This document shows, one piece after another, positions 29,963 through 49,300 of a DNA stretch of 64,000 nucleotides. Under the pieces are notes generated by a model. That model had not been told where the DNA came from and did no database searches. It was given only the letters and a program-made list of their open reading frames with translations. Position numbers and translations under genes: made by a program. The stretch comes from Diploptera punctata (lineage: Eukaryota; Arthropoda; Insecta; Blattodea; Blaberidae), in NCBI GenBank assembly GCA_030220185.1, contig JASPKZ010004561.1, positions 355,001 through 419,000 of the forward strand, written 5' to 3'. Position 1 is the stretch's first letter, and every line of letters starts with the position of its first letter.

Positions 29963-30033
29963 CGTATCATTATTGTTATTATCCTATAAAATGTTGTTTG
30001 TACATGAAATTTACATTGCTACATTTATTGTAT
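29614..30033 (+). mobile_element. L-F LINE tail, tandem unit 1
   Basis: Encodes the L-F C-terminus (SSRFQYLS..., RNWNSLPQEIRGCRTLASFK) and 3' UTR with a long (ATT)n tract (about 29910-29960), ending at ...ACATTTATTGTA where an S-A SINE starts. First of three head-to-tail units. Confidence 0.85.
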
Positions 30034-30341
30034 GGGGGGGCACGCCGTAGCGTAGTGGTTAAGGCACTGAGCTACAAGCCGGAGGGTCGAGGGTTCAAGT
30101 CCCTCTGGGGTCAGGATTTTTATACTGACCCAAACCCTCTGGCGGCACTATTGCCCTGGGGTCGATTCAGCCTCTAACTGATATGAGTACCAGACGCTTG
30201 TTCTGGGGTAAAGGCGGCCGTCACGCAGGGCTGACAACCCGGCTGACATAAAGTGCCGATTGTCTAGAAAAAGTGGGAGCCTTAACCTCCTACTACCCCA
30301 AGGGCCTCCGGGTCTGTTGTGGGATCACTTTACTTCACTTT
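30034..30341 (+). mobile_element. S-A SINE, tandem unit 1
   Basis: GGGGGCACGCCGTAGCGTAG head, B-box GGGTTCAAGTCCC, body and GGGATCACTTTACTTCACTTT end. It continues straight into the next L-F unit at AAGATCCTACATACC. Confidence 0.9.
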
Positions 30342-30653
30342 AAGATCCTACATACCTCGATTCCCAATTATTTGTCATCCCGTTTCCAGTATCTATCCTC
30401 AAACCATAACTTAAACACAAGATCACAACATAGTCTCTTGCTTAATATACCGCAACATAGGACATCACATCACTCCATGTCATGTACCACTTCTCGCAAC
30501 TGGAATTCTCTTCCACAAGAAATAAGGGGCTGCCGGACATTGGCATCTTTTAAAAGAAATCTAAATTTATATTTGCTCTAAACTCGACTTCATTATTATC
30601 CAGTGTAAGGTATATACATTAATTGGTGTTTCTCGTATAATGTATCATATTTA

Positions 30654-30686
<33 letters not shown>

Positions 30687-30765
30687 CGTATCATTATTGT
30701 TATTATCCTATAAAATGTTGTTTGTACATGAAATTTACATTGCTACATTTATTGTATGGGGGGGG
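30342..30765 (+). mobile_element. L-F LINE tail, tandem unit 2
   Basis: Repeats unit 1 with an extra 5' stretch (AAGATCCTACATACCTCGAT) that matches 13060-13105. It has a short deletion removing a few residues of the ISTSRNW region and a shorter (ATT)n tract. Confidence 0.88.
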
Positions 30766-31067
30766 GCACGCCGTAGCGTAGTGGTTAAGGCACTGAGCTA
30801 CAAGCCGGTGGGTCGAGGGTTCAAGTCCCGTTGGGGTCAGGATTTTTAAACTGACCCAAACCCTCTGGCGGCACTATGGCCCTGGGGTCGACTCAGCCTC
30901 TAACTGATATGAGTACCAGACGCTTGTTCTGGGGTAAAGGCGGCCGTCACGCAGGGCTGACAACCCGGCTGACATAAAGTGCCGATTGTCTAGAAAAAGT
31001 GGGAGCCTTAACCTCCCACTACCCCAAGGGCCTCCGGGTCTGTTGTGGGATCACTTTACTTCACTTT
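30766..31067 (+). mobile_element. S-A SINE, tandem unit 2
   Basis: Near-identical to the SINE at 30034 and joined to the next L-F unit at the same base (AAGATCC). Unit period is 726 bp (30342 to 31068). Confidence 0.9.
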
Positions 31068-31339
31068 AAGATCCTACATACCTCGATTCCCAATTATTTG
31101 TCATCCCGTTTCCAGTATCTATCCTCAAACCATAACTTAAACACAAGATCACAACATAGTCTCTTACTTAATATACCGCAACATAGGACATCACATCACT
31201 CCATGTCATATACCATCTCCACTTCTCGCAACTGGAATTCCCTACCACAAGAAATAAGGGGCTGCCGGACATTGGCATCTTTTAAAAGAAATCTAAATTT
31301 ATATTTGCTCTAAACTCGACTTCATTATTATCCAGTGTA

Positions 31340-31379
<40 letters not shown>

Positions 31380-31634
31380 TGGTGTTTCCCGTATAATGTA
31401 TCATATTTATATTTATTATATATTATTATTATTATTATTATTATTATCGTATCATTATTGTTATTACCCTATAAAATGTTGTTTGTACATAACATTTACA
31501 TTGCTACATTTATTGTATCTTTAACTGTTTATAATTAGTATAGTGTATATCTATATTTGTCAAATATTTATTTGTATTTGTGCTGGTTGAGTGGAAGAGA
31601 GGGCCTTATGGCCTTAACTCTGCCAGAATAAATA

Positions 31635-31673
<39 letters not shown>

Positions 31674-31676
31674 ACC
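31068..31676 (+). mobile_element. L-F LINE tail, unit 3, with complete 3' end
   Basis: Same start as unit 2 but, instead of an S-A SINE, it runs on to the true L-F 3' end (GAGTGGAAGAGAGGGCC, GCCTTAACTCTGCCAGAATAAA) and an (ATT)n tail. It contains an (AT)n tract (about 31345-31375). This shows where the SINE entered the LINE in units 1 and 2. Confidence 0.88.
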
Positions 31677-32035
31677 ATATATTATAATGTAATTTTATTA
31701 CATTTTCTTCCATATATGCATACTTTAAAAGATCTACAAACTATAAATGATTTATGATATGATATCTAATACACCTTAAGTTTCTTCTTAAAACTTTAAT
31801 GTGAAATGTTCCTCAACTAAGTTGCAGTACTACTCGATAGACTGTTAGATAAACAAGAACTATTAATAATATATGAAGCGCCTGGGTGAAATATGAATGA
31901 TGGAATTATATAGTGGATGTATATTTTATATATTCTTCGTAGCAGATGTTTTTGTACAAAAAGTTATTACTCTCTTTCCTGTTCATAAGAAGAAAGTAAG
32001 ACAACAGAACTCTATCTTCATTTAAAGTTAACAAC
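31677..32035. promoter_or_regulatory. IR2 upstream region
   Basis: No repeat recognised. CTGGGTGAAATAT at about 31880 also occurs upstream of IR1 (about 8268); both precede AT-rich TATA-like stretches. Any promoter role is inference. Confidence 0.3.
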
Positions 32036-40565
<8,530 letters not shown>

Positions 40566-41008
40566 GGCTATTGAATTTGGACGGATATGAATTTTATTGG
40601 AAATTCAGTGTTTTCTTGTAGTAGGCAACAGATGGTATCTGGAAAATTATGCATGTTGTATTTATTATATACTTAGGCTGTAACTTTAATAGTGGAAACT
40701 TTTTATTTATTACTAGTGCACAAGTGACAGACCTGTGAAACTTCTACAGTCCTTCAATGTGGTACCCAGCATTGTCTAGAACTCATTGGCAGCGATGTGG
40801 AAGTCGTAAGTTATAAAATAGGATATCAAAGTTCTAGATATTTTTAATTAGTTATTTAAATAGTCTTAATATTGTAGTTTTCATATTATAGGAAATATTA
40901 GTTTTAGTTTGGAATTCAGATTCATGCAGAAACAATATACAGTTAGGAATTTGGCAGTGGAAACATCCAGAACAAAGTACCGTTAGGGCATATGAACTTG
41001 CTATGCTT

Positions 41009-41011
<3 letters not shown>

Positions 41012-41086
<75 letters not shown>
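41012..41086. repeat. (GA)n microsatellite, about 37 units
   Basis: Pure GA repeat 450 bp downstream of the IR2 stop, the only purine-pure tract of this length in the window. The flanks (40566-41011 and 41087-41420) are IR2 3' flank with no repeat recognised; the first canonical AATAAA is at 41427-41432. Confidence 0.95.
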
Positions 41087-41089
<3 letters not shown>

Positions 41090-41527
41090 GAAAAGTGGGT
41101 TGAACACCAAGCCTCAGAATAGATTTTACAGTTAAGGGCTTCAGATGGAGACATAAATGGTGGTCAGGGGATGAACTGACTGACTGTTGAAGCATGTAGC
41201 TGCTAGAGGCAAGTATGCAACATGTTATTCTTAATAGGATTTTGGGGGCCTTCGAAATAAGCCAATATGGGTTTTAATACTAGATTATAGCTTGTGGATA
41301 GGAACCAATTGAAGTAGAAATGAAAATAATATAAGTTACGTAAATTATACGAGTAGTCAGGGCATATGGCATAGTTTCTACCTACTACAGAAAAGTTCTC
41401 TCTCTTTCTCATCCAAAGAATTAGGTAATAAAATAAGTTAGGCTAGTTTAATTATATGTATATATAATTTTGTTACTTATAGGTTTAAATATAGAATATT
41501 TCAGTTGTTTAATTATTCATTTTATCA

Positions 41528-41905
41528 TCTCAACTAACCTCAAATAATAAAGTCATCAGCCTTAGCGCTCGGCTGGCCCCAAATCCGTAGATAAATCTCA
41601 CGCTATCTTACCGTCCCAAGTAATCCATGTTCCAAGGTCCTTTAAGCCCTAAAGAAAGCCATTCAAAGTGTAACATCGTAGTATCCATGTAGCAGCTCTT
41701 GTTCTGTTGATGTTTCTGACTGACCACCTTAATGCCAGCAGTTTTTCGGGAACAGCCTGGAATCAAATGTCACGAAGTGGTTCCTTCATCTTAGGGACCA
41801 AATCATAATGACTTAAGTCCAGTAGATGGTAAAACACTTCCCACTCCCCAGTGATGGTACAGATCAGCTACAGGGTGTGCAGTGTGCGATTGAGCATTAT
41901 CATAA
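41528..41905 (-). pseudogene. mariner transposase C-terminal fragment, decayed
   Basis: The minus strand, with stops, reads NRTLHTL, ITGEWEVFYHLLDLSHYDLV, then PKMKEPLRDI and NINRTRAATWILRC. This matches the mariner pattern around the third catalytic Asp (YSPDL...PKMKEPLRG). A dead transposon gene that abuts an R700 repeat. Confidence 0.75.
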
Positions 41906-42563
41906 GTGATTTCCAAATTATCGATAAATTCACGACTCACGAAGTGAGGAGTGAATTTATTTAGAGAATTTCGAAATCAAGAGTGGCATTTTTTACGACT
42001 ATTTAACGAATAAAATAAAGCTGCTTACTCACAAATCATTATTTAAATATAGTTCATTTGCTTCTTTTGTTCATCACTACAACCAGATCGTATTATTTAT
42101 TGCCAAAGGATCGCAATGTTGTAAGAATGCGCCCTAGTGGAGAAATTTATAACCAACGTTATAGGTATTAATTAATTTATGATGTCCTATTGTAAATATG
42201 ACAATTATATTTTTCTGCAACGTCATTTCCTGGAAAATAATTCGTTTAAGAAAGTGCAAAGAGTGGTTTCTTTTTTTGTGGTATAATCAATTGTTACAAA
42301 TGTTTTTATATTATCTCTCGCATGCGCTTTCTGTTGACATTCATGCACTATATATACAATCTGGTAGCCGTATTTCTTAGTGAGTCAGTCACTGAAAATC
42401 ATGCTATGACCTGTTCAGAATGTTAAAAAGGAGATGCTTTCTCTATTATGATAAACTTTAGTTGGTAAATTGTAGGCGAAACACGACTATGATTGGTTGT
42501 AAATAAAAAATCATTGTAACGTGATTGGTCATTGACTCCCATTTGGGGCATGAGTTAAATAGT
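41906..42563 (-). repeat. R700 copy, reversed
   Basis: From AGTGATTTCCAAATTATCG to GGGGCATGAGTTAAATAG; about 660 bp, nearly complete, opposite to 11103-11825. Confidence 0.75.
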
Positions 42564-43433
42564 CCTTCAAAATTATTGGAGGGTTCTTCAAAAAATGTGG
42601 ACGCTTTATTCGAAACGCTGGGCACATTACATTTTCAACCAAGATCGCTGTTACTACTTTGTAAACAGGGCAACACACAACAGCTTATAGCGACAATTCA
42701 GAGGAGACAAACGTCCCCTCTCCAAAGCACAGGCGCTTTGAGACGTACGGACGAGTCCATTTACTGCAAAATAGGTCAGACATATATTAACATGTGACAG
42801 AACATACAACAATTAACTCCGTCTGGTTTCAGTTCTACAGCAGTGTTGCCACTACTTTTGTTACAGCCCACGTATTTATTCTTATATCGTAATTATATAC
42901 TATCTCATTAATTTTTTATTGTAACTTGACTATAAGGCTAATTACTGTAAATTTGATATAATCCGGTTGAGTGATAGGCAAGGAATTACAAGTGTGAACT
43001 GTGACAAATAGAAATATTATAATTATATAAAAAATGAGTTGACTCTAAATACCACATGCTATCACAACACAGTATTCCTGTGAATATGTTGCAAAAATAA
43101 TCTTTCAGATAATTATAGTATTATGAATGCTGAAAGAAACTTCACGCTTAAAATAAAAATTGAAATGATATATTCATTTCACAACTAAAACTGAAATTAT
43201 TATGAAGAATACAGAAAGCTTTGTCAGAGAAGCAACTATTTGTTGGAAGATAGTAACATTAGCTGCACTTACAATAAAGCACACAATTCACCTTAAATTA
43301 AATTATGAATTTGAAAAATCATTATTTCATTGTAAATACTGATATATATATTGTTTTGTTGTAATTGATCGTAATTGGAAAAGTCAGAGCAAAAATTCTG
43401 GCAAATCTTATTACACCTAGATTTTACATATAT
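42564..43433. other. unassigned sequence with a short ORF (42525-42797)
   Basis: A 90-codon frame overlaps R700 at its start and resembles nothing recognised; its single-copy part has GC content above its surroundings. No splice or start support. The remainder is AT-rich without features. Confidence 0.3.
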
Positions 43434-43445
43434 CATTACAAATAT

Positions 43446-43789
43446 CCATCCATAGTAATTCTACCCGAAGGCAGGTCCTTCACTGCAATCATAGCATTTT
43501 CATGCTATGCTTGCAGCTTTACCAGGGAATTATAGATGTGGTAGCTTCCCGTTGCTTTCCACACCGGTGAAGGATGATGATGATGATGATGGTGAAGATG
43601 ACGAATATGATGACGATAGCCATATGATTTCGCGGACCATTTGGGCCTTAAAGTTTTCCTGAAATTTGTCTTACAGCTGAGGAAAAAAAACCCATAAAAC
43701 CTCACCCAGAAAAACGGCCCCGACCGGGGATCGAACCTGGGCCCGCTGCGTGACAAGGCAGCACGCTACCTCGAGACCACAGCGGTGCA
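43446..43789 (-). mobile_element. S-B SINE, 12-bp TSD, reversed
   Basis: From CCATAGTAATTCTACCCGAAG to CTCGAGACCACAGCGGTGCA. TSD CATTACAAATAT is exact at 43434-43445 and 43790-43801. Confidence 0.92.
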
Positions 43790-44025
43790 CATTACAAATA
43801 TGGAACAGCGAAGAATATGAAGAAAATCACGGTTGGGCAACATGGGGAGTAGTCGACGCTTGGATGGGTGTACGGCTTCCGAAACGGACCACACTGAAAA
43901 CTGAAGGTGTTTAACTACGTAAGAACTAAACCTTGGATGGGTGTACGTCTTCGGAAACGGACCACAGCGAAAACTCTATTTGTTTAATTATATAAAACAT
44001 AAACCTGTGACTCGAACTTATCATT

Positions 44026-44070
44026 CCTTGATAATGGCATGTGGGATCATGCCGAAACGTCTGAATCAGT
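44026..44070 (+). ncRNA. decayed hammerhead-like motif
   Basis: TTGATAA in place of CTGATGA, a strong stem II (GGCATG/CATGCC), GAAA, then an ACGT palindrome. Two core bases are changed. Probably the remnant of a PLE tail; the flanking sequence is otherwise unassigned. Confidence 0.4.
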
Positions 44071-44124
44071 AGCCAGAGGCCGAACTTGAATCCAAGACGC
44101 GGAAAACCCAAGAAAACTTTCTTA

Positions 44125-44126
<2 letters not shown>

Positions 44127-44175
<49 letters not shown>
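44127..44175. repeat. (AT)n microsatellite
   Basis: Pure AT repeat. Confidence 0.9.
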
Positions 44176-44176
<1 letters not shown>

Positions 44177-44755
44177 GTTATAATTAAATGTTTAACATTG
44201 AGCAATGCAAGTTTAATATGGTATGATAAGAAAAATAAATGTCTGCACGGGATTCGAACCCGGATCTCTGAGTCTGTACCTCAGCGTGATATCCATTACA
44301 CTACCAGGCGAATCCAATTCAAACACTTATTTTTCTTATATATGTATTATATTATCCATTATTACTAGATGTCGCGAGAACTCGGTCTTCACTGCCATCT
44401 AGTAGCTGACTATAACAAGTAAGCAAATTAAACAGAATATTTTTCTTATCGTACCATATTAAGCTTGCATTGCTCAATGTTAAACATTTAATTATAACAT
44501 CTATAAAGCGTCACTGCTATAAAGTAAAAATATTCTCTTTAATTTGCTTACTTGTTATAGTCAGCTACTAGATGGCAGTGTAGACCGAGTTCTCGCGACA
44601 TCTAGTAATAATGGAGAATATAATACATATATAAGAAAAATAAGTGTTTGAATTGGATTCGCCTGGTAGTGTAATGGATATCACGCTGAGGTACAGACTC
44701 AGAGATCCGGGTTCGAATCCCGTCCAGGCATTTATTTTTCTTATCATACCATATA
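44176..44755. mobile_element. inverted pair of tRNA-headed elements
   Basis: Left unit about 44176-44480 and right unit about 44445-44755 are reverse complements sharing a TTAACATTGAGCAATGC border. Each holds a tRNA-like head, a GACGCGAG-type body and an AACAAGTAAGCAAATTAAA end. Confidence 0.75.
44655..44732 (+). ncRNA. tRNA-like sequence (SINE head), anticodon-loop ACA
   Basis: GCCTGG pairs with CCAGGC, GTG with CAC in the D arm, CTGAG with CTCAG around a 7-nt loop GTACAGA that has the conserved T33, and CGGG with CCCG around TTCGAAT. The nominal anticodon ACA is very rare in real tRNA genes, and the unit lies in an inverted repeat, so it is best read as a SINE head. Confidence 0.5.
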
Positions 44756-44759
44756 TATA

Positions 44760-45141
44760 GGCCTATGTGTGTGTGTGTAACGAATTTCCGCAAAGTTACG
44801 TCTTCCTCCAATAATTATAGGTCAAATTATCTCTGACCTAAATTCCATCGTGTGTATATCAGCCTAAATTAATTATATTATTGTGAAAATTCAACTACAA
44901 TTATTAGTAACTGAAATGTTTCAGCCCGTGTCTGTTTAATAATAGATTATATACATGACGGTACCATGTCTAGTGCTTTGTAGTTTACAAATTGATTAGC
45001 AAAATTCGTCCATGGAGGATAGCATGCATAAAGAACATGTATCATTGAAATGGTTTTCACTGCGCTTGTAATTTTTGTAATTAATAACATAGGCTCATGC
45101 AGGCATCAGAATAAAATTTCATTCTTGTTTTGTTCGTGAAA
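44760..45141. promoter_or_regulatory. IR3 upstream region
   Basis: Short (TG)n at about 44767; otherwise no repeat or clear promoter element. The IR1/IR2 motif CTGGGTGAAATAT is not found here. Confidence 0.3.
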
Positions 45142-46380
45142 ATGTGCATTCACAAAACTAGATTTCTCTTCCTCCTGATACAAGTATACCTGTCTTTACA
45201 GCAAACTCTTGATGCAGAATATCTAGTTGGGAAACATTATTCATGATATCGTACTTAAACATTTTTTCTAATTTTAAGTGTGTTGGTATCATAACAGACT
45301 ACGACTCTAACATCGCTCAACTCTTGCCCAAAAACGTAGAAGTTGTCCAACTTCGAATGTCATCTCAAGTAAAGGAAATAAACACTCAAATTTGGGAAGA
45401 ACTGGATAATATCACTAAAGAATTTGAGTATATCTTAAGATCCGCAATTAATTTGAAATGTTTTGGATACATTATTCAAGTTTCAAATTACAAATCTGTG
45501 GTGTATAGCTTCGCAAGGACAACAAAATTCAGTGTACAGAGAGGACATTTAAGACTTCTTTTCGTTCCAGTCATCTACATTTCAAATAACGGAGAAACTA
45601 TAATACATCAGCAGTCCTTGGATGAAGTATTCAGTTTAAAACAAATGAATAACATTCCAGATGTCGTTGTCATCAAATTCACTCCATCATTATTTTCTAA
45701 CAACGTGAAGTTATTTTCTAAAGACGAATATGAAAAAGAGAATGAAGAATTTAATAGAAATTCAACAAATGATAACCGCTCTCAAACGGCAATAGAATTT
45801 GTTACACACAAATGTGTTGGCAAAGCTAGCTCAGAAGAGATACTACTGGATGTATGGTACAGCAATGACAAAACAAATTCATGGATAGAAAATTTGTTTA
45901 AAGATAAACTGAACGATATGGAAGGCAAGGAACTTGTGATAGCTACTGTAGATTACCTTCCATACGTTGTCATAGAAAAAGGGAAAGAACCAGATGGCTT
46001 AGAAATGAGGATTATTGCTGAGTTATCGAAACAAATGAATTTCACGATGGTTGTTATAGACGATGAAGAATTTTTATGGGGAACTATTTTTGAAAATGGA
46101 AGTGGGAATGGAATTCTGGGAAGAGTAGCAGAGGATACAGCTCATTTTGCATTTTCTGCTACTTATGCTTCTTGGTTCTTTGTTTACAATTATACAGAAT
46201 TTTCTCACTCTTACTTGAGAGCTGCTTTGAACGGCATAATGCCGGCTCCACAATTGCTACCTCGATGGCACACAGTCATAATTCCATTTTCTAGTCAGAT
46301 TTGGATTGCTACTCTCATCATGTTTTTGGTGTCTTCTATTGCAACTTACATTGTAGCAACATTTTCTACCAGATTTTTGG
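45142..46380 (+). CDS. IR3 exon 1 (two +1 shifts, at about 45232 and 45266)
   Basis: Frame 1 runs to LDAEYLVG; the shifted frame then reads IIHDIV.KHF, and a second shift restores SNFKCVGIITDYDSN onward. Donor GTTAGT at 46381, phase 1. An internal ATG at 45243 exists but would remove the signal peptide. Confidence 0.85.
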
Positions 46381-49300
46381 GTTAGTATTTCTAAAATATA
46401 TCTATTACTTTAACAATCGGTGATGTTTTAGTTCATAGTTACTTGGAAAGAAAACCTATACTTCATATTTATAACATAACACGCTATCAAATCATAAAAT
46501 GGAGATTCAAAAAACGTAAAATATACTTTAATTATGGATAATATATATATATATTTTTTTTTTAATGCCCCAGATTGTCATTTCGACATTTCTGGTTCTC
46601 TCCTCGCATGGCGTACCTATAATCCACTTCTGAGGTTTGGTCGCTTTTCCTCTGTTTCTCCACAAGGTTTCCATGTTCAACTTCCGTTCGCCATTCGTGT
46701 CACATGTCCTGCCAATCGCTGTCTATGAGACCTAACAGTTACTAATATATCTGTTTCCCCATAAATGCCATCTGGCTCACTGTTACCAGTATGTAGCCTT
46801 CTCCATTCACCTGTCTGTTCGTCTCTCTTTGGTCTAAAATATTCGTAACAACTTCATTCTATGCTTTATTATTCACTGACGATGTTGTACTTTTAGCAGA
46901 ATCTGAAAATGAGCTCCAAATGTTAGCATATAAATTTAAATTAATAGCCAACAGATATAATTGTAATATATCAATAAATAAGTTAAAAGTAATGGCATTT
47001 ATTGGTAAATATGGAATTAGATAAAAAATTGTACTGGATAACAAAATAATAGAACAAATATCACATTTCCAATATTTAGGATGTGATATAACTTATAGAG
47101 AAAATAAAGATATAGAAAATAAAGTAAATAAATTCCAGGCTATTTGTGGAACCATAAAAAGAACCTTAGGTCGGAAAACAAGGAAAGATACGAAACTTAA
47201 AATTATATAAAACAATGGCTGTTCCTTTGTTGTTGTATGGAAGTGAAAATTGGATAATGAAATCAAGGGATAAAAGCAGGATACAGACTGCTGAAATGCT
47301 ATTTTTACGTAATGTGAAAGGATGCACAAGAGCGGATAGAATAAGGAATAAAACTATACGAGAAGAATTAAATATATATAAAATTGAAGATAAAATCAGC
47401 GAAAATAATAAGAAATGGACAGATCACTTAATGAGAATGAACAACGAAAGAATACCAAAAAGAACCTTCCTGTATAATCCCAGAGGAACAAGAGATGTTG
47501 GCCGACCACGTAGAAGATGGACTCCACTTTTAACTTCGCCGGAACAGGCTGCATAGCCTAAACCTTGTAGTAGAAGAAGAAGAAGAACTTCATTCTAAAA
47601 TACTCATAAGCTTTTCTCTTCCCTCAAAGTAAGAGTCCTTGTTTCGCATCCGTATAATATAACTGAAAGAATATCATTTTTATATAAGGTGTTTAAATTT
47701 CATCGTATATACAGACATTTAGAGGAAGCGGCTGAATTCAAATACTTAGAAACAATAATCACAGATAGAAATGAGATGCACCAAGAAATTAAACATAGGC
47801 CCAATTCTGGAAATGCGTGCTATTATGCATTAGAGAGACTCTTTTCATCCCAATATCTCTCTAAAAATATATAAAAATGATATTCTTTCAGTTATGTTAT
47901 ACGGATGCGAAACAAGGACTCTTACTTTGAGGGAAGAGAAAAGCTTATGTGTATTTTAGAATGAAGTTGTTACGAATATTTTTAGACTAAAGAGAGATGA
48001 ACAGACAGGGAGGAGATACTAAAGTCCAACACCTACATTCCATTGAATAACACTATGAAATTGGGGCTGGAAGTAATCATTAATAAAATTAAATAAATGG
48101 GGGCACACATAGAAATTCTTTGTATAATGGAAATAGATAGTAAATTCAAATCAGAGAAATTTTGAAGAAGTGGCTGAATTCAAATATCTAGGAACAACAA
48201 TTACAAATAGGAATGAGGAGCACGAAGAAATTACACATGGGCTCAATTCTGGAAATGCGTACTGTTATGCATTACAGAGACCCTTGATGTCCCAATATCT
48301 CTCTCTATTTCCATTACACAAAGAATTTCTATGTGTGCCCCCATTTATTTAATTTTATTAATGATTACTTCCAGCCCCAATTTCATAGTGTTATTCAATG
48401 GAATGTAGGTGTTGGACTTTAGTATCTCCTCCCTGTCGCATAATAATACTTATGTTGCTGGACAAATGTATAGAATACAGATTATTTTTTGTAATGTATA
48501 AAGTTCAAAACGAATAATTACACTGAGCAACAAAAAATAAACTGTTTTTTTTGTCTCAGAAAGAAAAATATGTGATTTTGATAGTATTTTCTCTCCTGAA
48601 TTCAAATATGGTATCGGGTTTTCTCCATCACTTAAGGCTTCCGAGAGACAGGAATTTATCATTTCAAACACTTTAATATTTTCTACATTCGTAACTACAC
48701 AATATTCGAACATTCGGACTCACCTAGAAAGTAAGAAATAACGATTTTCTGCTATATTTCGTCTGCGGAGCATCCCTCTTGATGGCCAGCGTATTAGGAT
48801 TCCATTTGCCTTGATATCTCTTTTCTGTATCTGAAATCTCCTGATGAAAGTGTTCCCCGTTTTATTTTACAATGGACAAATGGACAAAAACATGTTTATT
48901 AAAAAATAATTAATTAAATCCATTAATTGAAATTGAAATAAAAAAACTCTGAGTGATGGAGAAATTCCGAATACATATTTGAAAACACGATAAAAAACTG
49001 CATTAAGTACAACTATTGGTACTCATGAGACAAAAATCATGTTGACCAGTGTTATTGGAGAGCTTTACTTCCGCTTGGCCATCAATCTGCGGGTTCGATA
49101 GTACGAGAAGTATTTTAGTTTAATTGTTCGAAAAATTAGTTATTCATTCAGGAACTTAATTTATTTGTAAACACTGTAGAAATACATTATATAATGGAAA
49201 TGCACAGCTAATGACAAATGAGGGAAATTTTGAGGAAGTGGCTGAATTCAAATACCTAGGAACAGTAATCAAAAATAGGAATGAGATGCACAAAGAAATT

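Noticed and set aside
40852..41195. Ser/Leu-repeat reading frames on the minus strand
   Set aside because: Translations of the (GA)n tract with no start context or homology.
42525..42797. A 90-codon ORF as a gene
   Set aside because: It begins inside an R700 repeat and has no recognisable domain, splice site or conserved neighbour.
44655..44732. A functional tRNA gene (and similar tRNA-like heads at 25200, 25495, 28383, 28905, 55060)
   Set aside because: All lie in repeated SINE-like units with body sequence attached, and the best one has a nominal ACA anticodon and lies in an inverted repeat. None looks like a free-standing tRNA gene.
45243..45300. ATG 45243 as the true start of IR3
   Set aside because: Homology to IR1 and IR2 continues upstream to a signal peptide at 45142, interrupted only by two single-base shifts.
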